Shown here: in pieces, positions 29,220 through 39,547 of the stretch
How the letters are laid out: the number at the start of each line of letters is the position of its first letter
Numbering within the stretch: the first letter of the stretch is position 1
NCBI RefSeq assembly: GCF_918378365.1
Contig: NZ_OU912926.1
Span: 496,001 to 560,000, forward strand
Reading direction: 5' to 3'
Length of the DNA stretch: 64,000 nucleotides
Source: Candidatus Nitrotoga arctica
GTDB taxonomy: Bacteria; Pseudomonadota; Gammaproteobacteria; Burkholderiales; Gallionellaceae
Notes under the pieces: generated by a model
The model's database searches: none
What the model saw: only the letters and a program-made list of their open reading frames with translations
Told to the model about the DNA's origin: nothing
Translations under genes and position numbers: made by a program

Positions 29220-30641
29220 ATGTCGAAGTCGGTTGCTGATGTTCTTAAGTTACTTAAAGACAATGAAGTTAAATTCGTTGATCTACGCTTCACCGATACC
29301 CGTGGCAAAGAACAGCACGTTTCTATCCCGGCACATGTGGTGTCAGATAGTGATGACTGGTTCGAATCCGGCCACGCCTTTGACGGTTCTTCCATCGCTG
29401 GCTGGAAAGGCATACAAGCATCCGACATGCTGCTGATAGCTGATCCTGCATCCGCTTTTCTCGATCCTTTTATGGATGAAACCACATTGGTGATGAGTTG
29501 CGACGTCGTGGAGCCATCCGATGGCAAAGGGTATGATCGCGATCCACGCTCTATCGCCAAGCGTGCTGAAGCCTATTTGAAATCCACCGGCTTAGGCGAT
29601 ATCTGTTATTTTGGCCCTGAACCTGAGTTTTTCATTTTTGATTCAGTGAACTGGCAAGTGGATATGTCTGGCTGCTTCTGTAAGGTTAATTCCGAAGAAG
29701 CAGCTTGGTCCTCAGCAGAAAAATTTGATCATGGCAACACTGGCCATCGACCCACGGTTAAAGGCGGTTACTTCCCAGTACCCCCAGTCGATTCACTACA
29801 AGACATGCGCTCAGCAATGTGCTTAATATTGGAAGAAATCGGCGTTCCTGTCGAAGTACATCACCATGAAGTGGCGACCGCCGGCCAATGTGAAATTGGC
29901 ACGCGCTTTGACAGTTTGGTGCGTCGTGCCGATCAAACCCAGAAGCTTAAATATGTGGTGCACAACGTCGCACATCAATATGGCAAGACTGCGACCTTCA
30001 TGCCCAAGCCGATTGTCGGTGATAACGGCTCAGGTATGCATGTACATCAATCCATCTGGAAGGACGGTAAAAACCTGTTTGCAGGCAATGGCTATGCCGG
30101 ATTGTCCGAATTCGCCCTGTATTATATTGGGGGGATTATCAAGCATGCCCGTGCGCTTAACGCCATTACCAACCCCGGCACTAACTCCTACAAGCGTTTG
30201 GTTCCCGGCTTCGAAGCCCCGGTAAAACTGGCTTACTCGGCGCGAAACCGCTCTGCCTCGATCCGCATCCCCTTCGTGCAGAGTGATAAGGCACGCCGTA
30301 TTGAAGTTCGCTTCCCGGACCCGACTGCCAATTCTTATCTGGCTTTCACCGCCCTGATGATGGCTGGCTTGGATGGCATACAAAATAAAATTCACCCAGG
30401 CGATCCTGCTGACAAAAATTTGTACGACTTGCCACCTGAAGAGGATGCAAAAATCCCAACCGTATGTTCCAGCCTCGAACAAGCTCTGGAAGCACTGGAT
30501 AAGGATCGCGATTTCCTGACTCGCGGTGGTGTATTCTCTAATGACTTCATTGATGCCTACATTGAGTTAAAAATGGAAGAAGTGACCCGCTATCGCATGA
30601 CAACGCATCCTGTTGAATTTGATATGTATTACAGCCTATAA
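29220..30641 (+). CDS. glnA: Glutamine synthetase, type I
   Basis: 473 aa from ATG 29220 ([20 protein letters not shown]). An in-frame ATG at 29205 lies upstream of the ribosome site and is rejected. It condenses glutamate and ammonia with ATP, and is the main ammonium assimilation enzyme. Visible: [12 protein letters not shown], the metal site [23 protein letters not shown], the glutamate/ATP region [17 protein letters not shown], and the adenylylation-loop Tyr in [13 protein letters not shown]. The latter suggests control by GlnE. A perfect hairpin follows. Confidence 0.98.
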   Translation: MSKSVADVLKLLKDNEVKFVDLRFTDTRGKEQHVSIPAHVVSDSDDWFESGHAFDGSSIAGWKGIQASDMLLIADPASAFLDPFMDETTLVMSCDVVEPSDGKGYDRDPRSIAKRAEAYLKSTGLGDICYFGPEPEFFIFDSVNWQVDMSGCFCKVNSEEAAWSSAEKFDHGNTGHRPTVKGGYFPVPPVDSLQDMRSAMCLILEEIGVPVEVHHHEVATAGQCEIGTRFDSLVRRADQTQKLKYVVHNVAHQYGKTATFMPKPIVGDNGSGMHVHQSIWKDGKNLFAGNGYAGLSEFALYYIGGIIKHARALNAITNPGTNSYKRLVPGFEAPVKLAYSARNRSASIRIPFVQSDKARRIEVRFPDPTANSYLAFTALMMAGLDGIQNKIHPGDPADKNLYDLPPEEDAKIPTVCSSLEQALEALDKDRDFLTRGGVFSNDFIDAYIELKMEEVTRYRMTTHPVEFDMYYSL

Positions 30642-30657
30642 CGGTTAATATATTTGC

Positions 30658-30682
30658 AACGGGCTTCCCAGGGAAGCCCGTT
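30658..30682 (+). terminator. Hairpin downstream of glnA
   Basis: A near-perfect palindrome, AACGGGCTTCCC then A then GGGAAGCCCGTT, 17 bases after the glnA stop. It is followed by TCGCCC rather than a T-run, so it may stop transcription weakly in either direction. Confidence 0.65.
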
Positions 30683-30767
30683 CGCCCGGATGCGAACCGT
30701 TTATACGCTTGCTACAAAGCAGAGCGCAGATATTGCGTAAATAAACAAAAGCCTTTATATTCCAACT

Positions 30768-30848
30768 ATGCACTTCTCTCGCCACATCTCGCAATTACAC
30801 TCTACATCCAGCCTCCTGGCTGCGCTGCTGCTGCGCGTCGCGCGCTAA
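30768..30848 (+). CDS. Candidate leucine-rich leader peptide upstream of leuA
   Basis: 26-codon frame: MHFSRHISQLHSTSS followed by LLAALLLRVAR and TAA. Six of 26 residues are Leu, clustered at the end with three consecutive CTG codons. A stable hairpin (30882-30908) lies between its stop and leuA. Amino-acid-rich peptides just before biosynthetic genes are typical attenuator leaders, here for the leucine pathway. No obvious Shine-Dalgarno sequence precedes the ATG, and the frame is short, so it could be chance. Confidence 0.45.
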   Translation: MHFSRHISQLHSTSSLLAALLLRVAR

Positions 30849-30881
30849 ATATACCTCCCCATCGTTGTTGAAGCAGGCGGA

Positions 30882-30908
30882 ATCCGGCCGAATTTTATTC
30901 GTCTGGAT
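30882..30908 (+). promoter_or_regulatory. Hairpin in the leuA leader
   Basis: ATCCGGCCGAAT (30882-30893) can pair with ATTCGTCTGGAT (30897-30908) around a 3-base loop, with one mismatch and one G-T pair. It sits 33 bases before the leuA start and 33 bases after the leader-peptide stop. It lacks a following T-run, so it would act by RNA refolding or translation control rather than as a plain terminator. Confidence 0.45.
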
Positions 30909-30941
30909 CGTGCGAATTAAATAATTGCAATGGAGTCCAGC

Positions 30942-32477
30942 ATGAAAGAAAAATTAATAATATTTGATACTACCTTGCGCGATGGCGAACAAAGCCCAGG
31001 CGCGTCCATGACTAAGGAAGAAAAGATCCGCATCGCACGGCAATTGGAAAAGCTGGGCGTTGATGTTATCGAGGCAGGGTTCGCTGCTGCCAGTCCGGGA
31101 GATGCAAATGCAGTCCGCAGTGTTGCGCAAATCATCGAGAGTTCTACGATTTGCTCGTTGGCGCGCGCCACTGAAAGCGATGTCCGCGCTGCTGGCGAAG
31201 CGATCAAGCCAGCCAAATCTGGTCGCATTCACATTTTTATCGCTACTTCACCCATCCACATGAAAATGAAGTTGCGTATGCAGCCCGACCAAGTGGTGGA
31301 AGCGGCGGTGAAAGCGGTGAAGCTCGCATCGGAATATACCGACGATGTCGAATTTTCTGCCGAGGATGCGGTGCGTTCGGAAATGGATTTTCTCGTCCGT
31401 ATTTTTGATGCAGTGATTCAAGCTGGAGCGAAAACTCTGAACGTGCCAGATACGGTTGGTTACAGCATCCCCGTTTTGTGGGGCGAGCGCATCAAACAGC
31501 TGATTGAACGCGTGCCGAATTCTGGGAAAGTAGTATGGTCCACTCATTGCCACAATGATCTGGGAATGGCGGTAGCCAATTCTCTTGCTGCCGTAATGAA
31601 CGGAGCACGCCAGGTGGAATGCACAATCAATGGCTTGGGGGAACGTGCCGGAAACGCCAGTCTGGAAGAAATCGTAATGGCGGTTAAAACACGCCGCGAT
31701 GTCTTCAATTGCGATTCACGCATCGATACCATGCAGATCGTGCCGACTTCCAAGCTTGTATCCAGCATCACCGGTTATCCGGTGCAGCCTAACAAGGCGA
31801 TTGTCGGTGCAAATGCTTTTGCCCATGAATCCGGCATTCATCAGGATGGTGTGCTCAAGCACCGCGAGACTTACGAAATTATGCGTGCTGAAGATGTTGG
31901 CTGGAGTACGAACAAATTAACCTTGGGCAAACTTTCCGGTCGCAACGCGTTTCGTACCCGGTTGCAGGAACTTGGCATCGTGCTGGAAAACGAGGTGGTG
32001 GTGAACGATGCCTTTGCTCGTTTCAAAGAGTTGGCTGACCGCAAGCGTGAAATTTTTGATGAGGACTTGCAAGCCTTAATCAGTGAAAGTGTGGTAGCGC
32101 AAGTTAGCGAACATTATCGCTTGCTATCCTTGCGCGCACATTCGGAAACTGGTCTTATGCCTGTGGCGCAGGTGCGATTGAATGTAGGCGGAAAAGAATT
32201 AGTCGCCGAGGGTCAAGGAGGTGGGCCGGTAGATGCGACGTTCAAAGCCATAGAGCAGATCGTGCAAAGTGGCACCGAATTGCAACTGTATTCGGTAAAC
32301 AACATCACCAGCGGTACAGATGCACAGGGGGAAGTGACCGTGCGGCTATCCAAGGGCGGTCGCATAGTCAATGGCCAAGGTGCAGACACTGATATCGTGG
32401 TAGCCTCCGCCAAGGCCTATCTGCATGCGCTGAATAAATTGAACAATGAAGCAGAACGGGCGCATCCACAAGTGTGA
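30942..32477 (+). CDS. leuA: 2-isopropylmalate synthase
   Basis: 511 aa from ATG 30942 ([20 protein letters not shown]); the ATG at 30930 lies before the GGAG ribosome site and is rejected. It condenses acetyl-CoA with 2-oxoisovalerate, the first leucine-specific step. The HMGL-like TIM barrel has the metal-binding Asp in DTTLRDGEQ and His residues in [19 protein letters not shown]. The C-terminal LeuA allosteric domain (about residues 380-505) contains [20 protein letters not shown], where leucine feedback binds. No leuBCD genes are adjacent. A terminator follows. Confidence 0.97.
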   Translation: MKEKLIIFDTTLRDGEQSPGASMTKEEKIRIARQLEKLGVDVIEAGFAAASPGDANAVRSVAQIIESSTICSLARATESDVRAAGEAIKPAKSGRIHIFIATSPIHMKMKLRMQPDQVVEAAVKAVKLASEYTDDVEFSAEDAVRSEMDFLVRIFDAVIQAGAKTLNVPDTVGYSIPVLWGERIKQLIERVPNSGKVVWSTHCHNDLGMAVANSLAAVMNGARQVECTINGLGERAGNASLEEIVMAVKTRRDVFNCDSRIDTMQIVPTSKLVSSITGYPVQPNKAIVGANAFAHESGIHQDGVLKHRETYEIMRAEDVGWSTNKLTLGKLSGRNAFRTRLQELGIVLENEVVVNDAFARFKELADRKREIFDEDLQALISESVVAQVSEHYRLLSLRAHSETGLMPVAQVRLNVGGKELVAEGQGGGPVDATFKAIEQIVQSGTELQLYSVNNITSGTDAQGEVTVRLSKGGRIVNGQGADTDIVVASAKAYLHALNKLNNEAERAHPQV

Positions 32478-32499
32478 TTTAGTTTGCTTCAGACATGAG

Positions 32500-32527
32500 C
32501 GGCACGTCAGTAGGCGTGCCGTTTTTT
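32500..32527 (+). terminator. Rho-independent terminator after leuA
   Basis: CGGCACG at 32500-32506 pairs with CGTGCCG at 32515-32521 and is followed by a run of T (32522-32528). Classic intrinsic terminator shape. Confidence 0.85.
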
Positions 32528-32745
32528 TCTGCCCCGGCACACGTTAAGGCCTCAATGCTAATCTTCATGGATACGGTGGAAGCCTATTTTGCAAATAGGC
32601 ATTCATGTTTGATTGGGCCCAAGCATATATCTGTAGCCACTTTCCTTAAAAATATGAGATATATTGGTAAATCCAAAGGGTTGGACGCTTTAACTATTAA
32701 TGTTCCAATAGCATAATGTTTCAATTGAAAATTTAAGGAGATTGC

Positions 32746-33672
32746 GTGCAGTCAGTTATCTCAGTCGAAAATCTCACAAAGACCTACGCCTCGGGTTTTA
32801 TGGCCCTCAAAAGCATCAATCTGGAGATTCAGCGTGGAGAAATATTTGCCTTGCTGGGTCCAAATGGGGCAGGTAAGACGACACTCATTAACGTCATTTG
32901 CGGCATTGTTAATCCTAGCCAGGGCAAGGTTCTTGCCGACGGTCATGACATAGTTTCGGACTTTCGCGCGGCTAGATCAAAGATCGGCTTGGTGCCGCAA
33001 GAGCTTTCCACCGATGCCTTCGAAACCGTTTTTGCCACGGTGAAATTCAGTCGAGGCCTGTTTGGTAAACCGCCAAACCCGGCCTATATCGAAAAAGTGC
33101 TGCGTGATCTATCCTTATGGGATAAGAAAGATGCAAAAATCAGGACACTATCGGGCGGCATGAAACGTCGGGTAATGATTGCCAAAGCTTTGTCTCATGA
33201 ACCCCAGATTCTATTTCTCGACGAGCCTTCAGCTGGCGTTGACGTCGAACTGCGCCGTGATATGTGGGAGATGGTGCGGGGTTTACGAAAAAGCGGCGTG
33301 ACCATTATTCTGACCACTCATTATATTGAGGAAGCCGAGGAGATGGCCGACCGCATCGGGATAATTAGCAAAGGCACAATTATCCTAGTAGAGGATAAGG
33401 TCAGACTGATGGATAAGCTCGGCAAAAAACAGCTTAAGTTGTATCTGCAGTCTCCGCTAGCGCATATTCCCGAGGAACTCGCCGGATATCCACTTGAACT
33501 ATCGGCCGACGGCAACGAGTTGATCTACATCTTTGACGCCCAGGGCAAACAGACAGGAATCGCAGATCTTCTACGACAGCTTGCTAAGCATGGGATCGAC
33601 TTTAAGGACCTCCAGTCCAGCCAGAGCTCACTGGAAGAAATCTTCGTTAATTTGGTAAGCGGACGATTATGA
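32746..33672 (+). CDS. ABC exporter ATP-binding protein (DrrA-like)
   Basis: 308 aa from GTG 32746 with AAGGAG at 32735-32740. Walker A is [16 protein letters not shown], the signature [17 protein letters not shown] and Walker [17 protein letters not shown], with the switch His in [13 protein letters not shown]. The C-terminal extension fits the ABC-2/daunorubicin-type subfamily that pairs with one permease. It overlaps the permease gene by four bases. The substrate is unknown; polysaccharide or drug-like compounds are typical. Confidence 0.92.
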   Translation: MQSVISVENLTKTYASGFMALKSINLEIQRGEIFALLGPNGAGKTTLINVICGIVNPSQGKVLADGHDIVSDFRAARSKIGLVPQELSTDAFETVFATVKFSRGLFGKPPNPAYIEKVLRDLSLWDKKDAKIRTLSGGMKRRVMIAKALSHEPQILFLDEPSAGVDVELRRDMWEMVRGLRKSGVTIILTTHYIEEAEEMADRIGIISKGTIILVEDKVRLMDKLGKKQLKLYLQSPLAHIPEELAGYPLELSADGNELIYIFDAQGKQTGIADLLRQLAKHGIDFKDLQSSQSSLEEIFVNLVSGRL

Positions 33673-34430
33673 ATATTTATGCTATTCGCGCAATTTATTT
33701 TTTCGAACTGGAGCGTACCTGGCGAACGCTGATGCAAAGCATCGCATCGCCCGTTATTTCGACCTCGCTCTATTTTGTTGTATTTGGCTCAGCGATCGGC
33801 TCGCGCATGACTGAGATCGACGGTATCAGTTACGGGGCCTTTATTGTCCCCGGTCTGATCATGCTAGCCCTGCTGACGGAAAGTATTTCCAATGCTTCTT
33901 TCGGCATTTATATGCCGAAATTCTCGGGTACTATCTACGAGATTCTGTCCGCCCCTATTTCTTATGTGGAGATCGTCATTGGTTATGTTGGGGCTGCGGC
34001 CACCAAGTCAATCATCTTGGGCTTGCTCATTCTGGCCACGGCTCGGTTTTTTGTTCCGTTCGAGATCGCGCATCCACTGTGGATGATTATTTTCCTGGTA
34101 CTCACTGCGGTTACCTTCAGCCTCTTCGGTTTTATTATTGGTATTTGGGCTGACGGATTCGAGAAGTTACAAATCATTCCCTTGATGATCATCACGCCGC
34201 TGGCTTTTCTGGGAGGAAGTTTTTATTCGATCAGCATGCTGCCACCCCTGTGGCAAAAAATCACACTGTTCAATCCGGTGGTCTATCTGATCAGTGGTTT
34301 CCGATGGAGCTTTTATAACGTTTCTGACGTCAACGTGGCCATCAGCGTTGGTATGACGCTGGTATTTCTTGTCGTGTGTCTCACAATCGTGTGGTGGATT
34401 TTCAAGACGGGATCCCGGCTCAAGAGCTGA
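33669..34430 (+). CDS. ABC-2 type permease
   Basis: 253 aa with six hydrophobic segments, starting after [19 protein letters not shown]. The ABC-2 consensus is visible in [20 protein letters not shown] and [17 protein letters not shown]. It forms a half-transporter with the ATPase encoded immediately upstream (ATGA overlap). Inner membrane. Confidence 0.92.
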   Translation: MNIYAIRAIYFFELERTWRTLMQSIASPVISTSLYFVVFGSAIGSRMTEIDGISYGAFIVPGLIMLALLTESISNASFGIYMPKFSGTIYEILSAPISYVEIVIGYVGAAATKSIILGLLILATARFFVPFEIAHPLWMIIFLVLTAVTFSLFGFIIGIWADGFEKLQIIPLMIITPLAFLGGSFYSISMLPPLWQKITLFNPVVYLISGFRWSFYNVSDVNVAISVGMTLVFLVVCLTIVWWIFKTGSRLKS

Positions 34431-34469
34431 ATAATGCCAAAATTGTACAAATGCACAATCCAAAATTCA

Positions 34470-34925
34470 TCAAAGTGAGCTTGTGTTGCGCAGGCAGTCT
34501 GCCCAGTTATTGGGGGTCTCGTAAATGCGCACGCGTTCCAGTTGCAAGTTATTCCCATAGCTATGGCGGTAGGCGCTGTCGAGCAGCTTGAATGCGAGCA
34601 TGGCGAGATTTTCTGCGGTGGGTGGTACTTCCAGAACGACAGTTTTGTGATTGGGTATTGAATTCAGAAAATCCAATACCACTGTGTCACTGCGATATAC
34701 CAGGAAGGCATGGTCCCATGCATCCACCAGTTGTTCCTTGGCTATGCGTTTCACTTCGGTGTAGTCCATTACCATGCCTTGTTCGGATAAGCCATCAGTG
34801 GTGATGATTTCGCCGGACAGGGTAATCTCAATGGCGTAGCGGTGACCGTGCAAATGCCGGCACTGGCTAGTATGGCTGGGAATGCGGTGACCTGCATCAA
34901 ACTCTAGCCTTCGGGTAATTTGCAT
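34470..34925 (-). CDS. queD: 6-carboxy-tetrahydropterin synthase (QueD/PTPS family)
   Basis: 151 aa. Zn-binding His residues lie in EFDAGHRIPSH and RHLHGHRYAIEI, and the catalytic Cys in HTSQCRHLHGH. The substrate Glu is near the C-terminus in VRIYETPNNWADC. It makes 6-carboxy-5,6,7,8-tetrahydropterin for queuosine/preQ0 tRNA modification. No queC or queE is adjacent. A separate pterin role cannot be excluded. Confidence 0.85.
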   Translation of the reverse strand: MQITRRLEFDAGHRIPSHTSQCRHLHGHRYAIEITLSGEIITTDGLSEQGMVMDYTEVKRIAKEQLVDAWDHAFLVYRSDTVVLDFLNSIPNHKTVVLEVPPTAENLAMLAFKLLDSAYRHSYGNNLQLERVRIYETPNNWADCLRNTSSL

Positions 34926-35106
34926 ATATAGATGTGAGCTGTGTAGGTGTGTGGATTATAACTTGAATGCAGCAACCGCACGCCGTAAGGCGCGTTGCGC
35001 TTCTTGCTTTTCTCGGCTTTCTTGCATCTGCAAGAGGCTCGCCAGCCTATCCATCCAAGTTAAATTTTCCTCCCGATAATAAATTAGTTGCATTTTGTCT
35101 ACTATT

Positions 35107-35126
35107 AAGTATCATTCTCATTATTG
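35107..35126 (+). promoter_or_regulatory. Probable Fur box upstream of bfd-bfr
   Basis: On the reverse strand the sequence reads as three hexamers AATAAT-GAGAAT-GATACT, each five of six identical to the GATAAT unit of the Fur consensus. It lies about 110 bases before bfd, where an iron-dependent repressor would sit. Confidence 0.65.
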
Positions 35127-35235
35127 TTAACAAGTCAAATGAAAAAGTTTGATCAGAACCCGTCGTCCAGCATCAAGAAATAATTTTATAGCTGGACAAC
35201 AAAAAGCTGATCCTCATAAGATAAAGGTCAGAATT

Positions 35236-35460
35236 ATGTATATTTGTATTTGCAAGGGCATCACCGATTCCGCCATTCGGGAAGCCGTCTGCCAGGGCGC
35301 ATGTCGTATGCGGGATTTGAAAACTTGTCTGGGTGTAGGTACGCAGTGCGGTAAATGTGCCTGCCATGCCAAGCAAGTTTTGAATGAGGTTCTGGCAGAT
35401 TTAAGGCATATCAAAATAATTTCACATCAACCCAGCCGTCTGGTTGAGGCCATAATTTAA
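35236..35460 (+). CDS. bfd: Bacterioferritin-associated ferredoxin
   Basis: 74 aa from ATG 35236 ([18 protein letters not shown]); an upstream in-frame ATG at 35149 gives a non-homologous tail and is rejected. Four Cys form the [2Fe-2S] site: CIC at residues 4-6, and CGKC after LGVGTQ. BFD reduces the bacterioferritin core so that iron is released. A Fur box precedes it and bfr follows after ten bases, a normal iron-starvation and storage pair. Confidence 0.93.
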   Translation: MYICICKGITDSAIREAVCQGACRMRDLKTCLGVGTQCGKCACHAKQVLNEVLADLRHIKIISHQPSRLVEAII

Positions 35461-35470
35461 GGAAACCAAC

Positions 35471-35935
35471 ATGAAAGGTAATGCAGACATCATTCAGTTT
35501 CTCAATCGTCAGCTGAAACACGAGCTAACTGCCATTAACCAGTATTTCCTTCATGCACGCATGTACAAGAACTGGGGTTTCAATAGCCTGGGCAAGCACG
35601 AGTATGATGAGTCTATTGAAGAAATGAAGCACGCTGATATGCTGTTAGAACGCGTTTTATTTCTGGAAGGCCTGCCTAATTTGCAGGAACTCGGCAAGCT
35701 GATGATCGGCGAAAAAGCCGAGGAGTGCGTGGCCTGCGATCTCAAGCTAGAACTGGCCGCACGCGAAAATCTGGTAGTTGCAATGTCCGCCTGCGAAAGT
35801 GCTAACGATTATGTCTCTCGCGAAATTTTTAAAAAAATTCTGGAAGACACTGAAGGACACATTGATTGGCTGGAAACCCAGTTGGATGTGATGCAAAAAG
35901 TCGGTATCCCAAATTGGCTACAAAGCCAGATGTAA
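35471..35935 (+). CDS. bfr: Bacterioferritin
   Basis: 154 aa four-helix bundle. The ferroxidase residues are present: Glu18 ([12 protein letters not shown]), Glu51/His54 ([14 protein letters not shown]), Glu94 ([13 protein letters not shown] region) and Glu127/His130 ([11 protein letters not shown]). The haem ligand Met52 is present in EEMKHAD. It stores iron as a 24-mer. GGAAACC-type ribosome site. It is cotranscribed with bfd. Confidence 0.95.
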   Translation: MKGNADIIQFLNRQLKHELTAINQYFLHARMYKNWGFNSLGKHEYDESIEEMKHADMLLERVLFLEGLPNLQELGKLMIGEKAEECVACDLKLELAARENLVVAMSACESANDYVSREIFKKILEDTEGHIDWLETQLDVMQKVGIPNWLQSQM

Positions 35936-36433
35936 TTGGTTATTGTTGCTCTCAATAATTCCGGCCAGCAGTTTTTGGGGCCTCAGCAGACCAAAATCAA
36001 AATTTTACTCCTGCAAACCGAGTCTACCGGGATTGGTGAGATATCCAATCCCCTCCTTCACGACCCAATGGTGTAATGCACCAACACCGTTAATCTTCCA
36101 GCTTACTGGTATCCACAACCGCCAGCGTGAACGCATTGCCAAGCTTTATGGGCGGGGATGAGTCGACACTAGTTTCGCCAGATCGGTATTGCATTCCTAT
36201 AACCAAGCCGCGGCCTCGTATACCGGTATTCACCAACCAGCCTCTGCTATCTAATAGCGACATAACCCTTAAAATAAAATTACTCAACGGGGACAAAAAA
36301 GAAATCCAACTGGTTGATGCCGAAAGCACTCGCCTCCCGCCCCGGCAATAGATTCAAGGCTATGTGGGCTGTCGTACAGATATATACCGGCACTTCACTC
36401 CATAATTACTCCACTTAATTTTCTGGAGTTATC
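35936..36433. other. Intergenic region with a doubtful short frame
   Basis: About 500 bases. A GTG-initiated frame at 36127-36351 (74 codons, containing DITLKIKLLNGDKKEIQLVD) and an overlapping reverse frame at 36090-36329 are both open. Neither has a good ribosome site or a family I recognise. One of them may be real; I leave both uncalled. No RNA gene seen. Confidence 0.3.
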
Positions 36434-37432
36434 ATGGCCCTTCCCAATGTAGCAATCACTGACGACTTAGGGCATGTACGCGCCCTGCCAAATGCAAAGC
36501 CCGACAACACACGAGAGGATACAAGTGCAGTGTCGTGGGGTGCCATAGTGGCGGGAGCTGCCGCTGCTGCTGCGCTGTCTCTGATATTGTTGATATTAGG
36601 AACTGGTTTGGGCTTGTCCTCAGTGTCACCATGGGCACACAGCGGTATTAGCGCAACGACCTTTGGAGTCTCGACCATCCTTTGGGTCACCTTCACGCAA
36701 CTCGTTGCTTCCGGAATGGGTGGCTATCTCGCGGGTAGATTGCGAACAAAGTGGGTTGCGGCTCATACGGATGAGGTTTACTTCCGCGACACCGCACACG
36801 GATTTCTGGCTTGGGCCGTTGCCTCGCTGGTGACCGCCGCACTGCTGACATCAGTGATTGGGTCGATCATCAGTGGTGGGATTCAGGCTGGAGCCTCTGT
36901 GGCAGGTGGCATCGCCACCACGGCGACAGCCGCCAGAGCGGGCGGCGCTGCGGCGGCTGGATCCGAGATGGCGACATCCGGTAGTGACGGTGGGCCAATG
37001 GGCTACTTTGTGGATTACCTGTTTAGAAAAGACATGAGCACAGCTGCAAGCGCTTCTTCTCCTGCTGGAAGCGGCACCAAATCGGCGAGTGCCATGGAGG
37101 AAACCACTGTCGCGCCATCGTCCGAAGTTGCCCGCATCTTCATGAACACCGTCCAAACGGGAACTCTAGCTGTGGAAGACGTTAAGTATGTTGGTCAGAT
37201 AGTTTCGCAGCGCACTGGCCTAACACAGCGGGACGCAGAGAAGCGAGTGAGTGATACTTATGCGCGCATGCAGGCAAAGTTACATGATGCGGAAGTTGCA
37301 ACGAAAGACGCTGCCAACAAGGCACGTAAAGCTTCTGCCTACGCGGCGCTGTGGATCTTTATCTCACTGCTCGGGGGTGCATTCGTCGCCAGTTTAGCGG
37401 CCACGTATGGCGGTCGGCGGCGCGACCTCTAA
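36434..37432 (+). CDS. Hypothetical membrane protein, Ala/Gly-rich
   Basis: 332 aa. Four hydrophobic segments: residues about 33-60 (GAIVAGAAAAAALSLILLIL), 68-100, 118-150 and 305-325. The segments 2-3 loop contains RTKWVAAHTDEVYFRDTAHG. A Ser/Ala-rich low-complexity stretch (residues 165-225) precedes a helical, charged region that ends before the last membrane helix. Similar proteins are common in beta-proteobacteria with unknown function. A 24-residue peptide and a hemerythrin gene follow, giving a likely stress-related group (inference). Confidence 0.7.
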   Translation: MALPNVAITDDLGHVRALPNAKPDNTREDTSAVSWGAIVAGAAAAAALSLILLILGTGLGLSSVSPWAHSGISATTFGVSTILWVTFTQLVASGMGGYLAGRLRTKWVAAHTDEVYFRDTAHGFLAWAVASLVTAALLTSVIGSIISGGIQAGASVAGGIATTATAARAGGAAAAGSEMATSGSDGGPMGYFVDYLFRKDMSTAASASSPAGSGTKSASAMEETTVAPSSEVARIFMNTVQTGTLAVEDVKYVGQIVSQRTGLTQRDAEKRVSDTYARMQAKLHDAEVATKDAANKARKASAYAALWIFISLLGGAFVASLAATYGGRRRDL

Positions 37433-37465
37433 CCAAAATTTAAACATTTCACTTCGGAGGCAATA

Positions 37466-37540
37466 ATGCGTTCAATACTTCTGTTCTTTCTGGGCATTCC
37501 CATTCCCATCATCATTCTGATCGCGTTATTCGTTCACTAA
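37466..37540 (+). CDS. 24-residue hydrophobic membrane peptide
   Basis: MRSILLFFLGIPIPIIILIA followed by LFVH and TAA. It is one membrane-spanning helix with an Arg at the N-terminus. A strong GGAGG ribosome site at 37456-37460, five bases before ATG, supports translation. It sits between the membrane-protein gene and the hemerythrin gene on the same strand. Peptides of this type occur as small orphan proteins in many proteobacteria; the function is unknown. Confidence 0.65.
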   Translation: MRSILLFFLGIPIPIIILIALFVH

Positions 37541-37582
37541 ACGAGATCCGTCCCCACCAAATCTAAAAAGGAAAAGATATCC

Positions 37583-38071
37583 ATGACAACTGCAATACAA
37601 AAAAAGACGAAGCCAGATAGTTCATCCAAGGTTCAGGACGCAATAGCCTTGCTGCGCGCTGATCACAAACTGGTCAGCACACTCTTCGCCGAATACGAAA
37701 AGACACGCTCCAATTCCAAGAAGAAGACGCTCGTCTCCCAAATATGCACGGAGCTAAGCGTACATGCTCAGGTGGAAGAAGAAATATTTTATCCGGCTGT
37801 TAAGCAAGCGCTTAAAGATAGAGAGATGATACCGGAAGCAATAGTGGAACATGCAACACTTAAAGTACTCATCGGTCAAGTGGAAGGTATTGAGCCGGAC
37901 GGCGAGATGTTCGATGCCAAGATCAAAGTACTGTCCGAATACGTCAAGCATCACGTCAAGGAAGAACAGAACGAAATGTTTCCACAAGCGAAGTCGACGG
38001 AGCTAGACATGATTGAACTCGGTGGCAAAATCGCTGCGCGTAAAAAAATGCTTCTCGTGGAGCGTACCTAG
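37583..38071 (+). CDS. Hemerythrin HHE-domain protein
   Basis: 162 aa. Helical bundle with metal-binding His/Glu: DAIALLRADHKLVSTLFAEY, ELSVHAQVEEEIFYPAVKQ, EAIVEHATLKVLIGQV and LSEYVKHHVKEEQNEMFPQA. These form the di-iron HHE cation-binding fold. Proposed roles in the family include oxygen or nitric-oxide binding and repair of stressed metal centres. The N-terminal 18 residues are basic and polar. The ribosome site AAAAGGAAAAG lies before ATG 37583. Confidence 0.85.
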   Translation: MTTAIQKKTKPDSSSKVQDAIALLRADHKLVSTLFAEYEKTRSNSKKKTLVSQICTELSVHAQVEEEIFYPAVKQALKDREMIPEAIVEHATLKVLIGQVEGIEPDGEMFDAKIKVLSEYVKHHVKEEQNEMFPQAKSTELDMIELGGKIAARKKMLLVERT

Positions 38072-38191
38072 CCTCGTTCATCCTCATGAGTGAACCTCAA
38101 GCCTCCGATATATCAATAACGGTTCTTGAAATGGATAGAAAATGGGTTCGGCCTGGTGACAATCCTCATCGTGCTGCTTTCTTGCAGGGCC

Positions 38192-39547
38192 ATGATGAAT
38201 AGTTCGTACCCTGCGATAAGGAGGTTGAGACCGCCTTCGAACGTTTTGGTGATGGGCATGATGATTTTCGCACTCTCCGCCTGCGGTGGAGTGGCCAAGC
38301 TGCCGATTTCAGCCGGCACCGGGCCAAATCCCACACTGCCACCCCCAGAACATACGCTGATTCCAACAGTGCATATCGCGCCCGCCAAAGGCTGGCCTGC
38401 GGGAACCAAGCCGATCGCCGCGCCGGGAACCATTGTCACACGGTTTGCTGAAGGCCTTGACCACCCTCGGTGGATTTACGTGCTACCCAACGGCGATGTT
38501 CTGGTCGCCGAGACCAATGCGCCGCCCAAGCCTGAGGATGGCAAAGGTATCAAAGGATGGTTTATGAAGATGGCGATGGGCAAGGCGGGTGCAGGTGTGC
38601 CCAGCGCCAACCGTATTTCTCTGTTACGTGACCTCAACGGAGACGGCATTGCGGACGCCCGATTCGTGTTCCTAGAGGGACTAAATTCACCCTTCGGGAT
38701 GGCGCTGGTGGGGAACGATTTTTACGTGGCTAACACGGACGCGGTGGTGCGCTTCCCATACACACTAGGCGATACCAGAATCACTGCACCCGGTGTCGAG
38801 GTAATGAAACTCCCTGCTGGACCGCTCAATCATCACTGGACCAAAAATCTCATCGCCAGTAAAGACGGCTCCCGGCTTTATGTGACTGTAGGTTCCAACA
38901 GCAACGTTGCAGAAAATGGAATCGACAAAGAGGATGGGCGCGCCGCCATCTGGGAGCTGGATCTCAAAACCGGGAACAAACGCATTTTTGCCTCAGGATT
39001 GCGCAACCCGAACGGGATGGCTTGGGAAGCCGATGGTGGCGAATTGTGGACATCGGTGAATGAGCGCGATGAGCTAGGCAGCGATCTGGTGCCGGACTAT
39101 ATGACGTCGGTGCGCGATGGCGGCTTTTACGGCTGGCCATACAGTTATTTCGGACAGCACGTCGATACGCGTGTGAAACCACCTCGCCCCGACTTGGTTG
39201 CCAAAGCAATTTCTCCCGACTATGCATTGGGGCCGCACACTGCTTCGCTAGGTCTGGCCTCCGCACAAGGCACCAGCTTGCCCACGCAGTTCCAGCGCGG
39301 CATGTTCGTGGGTCAGCACGGTTCGTGGAATCGCAAACCGCATAGTGGCTACAAGGTGATTTTCGTACCTTTCAGTGGCGGCAAACCCACAGACGAGCCG
39401 GTAGTCGATGTGCTGACCGGCTTCATCAGCGCAGAGGGCAATGCACTGGGACGGCCGGTTGGTGTCACGCTGGACAAAACGGGAGCACTACTAGTGGCGG
39501 ATGACGTCGGCAATATAATCTGGCGCGTCAGCGCCGCAGCTCGTTAG
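38192..39547 (+). CDS. Sorbosone-dehydrogenase-like PQQ beta-propeller lipoprotein
   Basis: 451 aa from ATG 38192; the open frame reaches 38126, but that start adds 22 residues before the signal. Lipobox FALSACGG gives a lipid-anchored periplasmic or outer-membrane protein. Propeller blades are recognised by [40 protein letters not shown] and [21 protein letters not shown] conserved central Asn-Arg region, [20 protein letters not shown], fits the soluble glucose/sorbosone dehydrogenase family. Substrate and cofactor (PQQ likely) are unproven. It follows the HHE gene. Confidence 0.82.
   Translation: MMNSSYPAIRRLRPPSNVLVMGMMIFALSACGGVAKLPISAGTGPNPTLPPPEHTLIPTVHIAPAKGWPAGTKPIAAPGTIVTRFAEGLDHPRWIYVLPNGDVLVAETNAPPKPEDGKGIKGWFMKMAMGKAGAGVPSANRISLLRDLNGDGIADARFVFLEGLNSPFGMALVGNDFYVANTDAVVRFPYTLGDTRITAPGVEVMKLPAGPLNHHWTKNLIASKDGSRLYVTVGSNSNVAENGIDKEDGRAAIWELDLKTGNKRIFASGLRNPNGMAWEADGGELWTSVNERDELGSDLVPDYMTSVRDGGFYGWPYSYFGQHVDTRVKPPRPDLVAKAISPDYALGPHTASLGLASAQGTSLPTQFQRGMFVGQHGSWNRKPHSGYKVIFVPFSGGKPTDEPVVDVLTGFISAEGNALGRPVGVTLDKTGALLVADDVGNIIWRVSAAAR

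Noticed and set aside
35943..36351. Small proteins in the bfr to membrane-protein gap on both strands
   Set aside because: Two overlapping open frames on opposite strands, neither with a ribosome site or recognised family. At most one can be real and I cannot choose.
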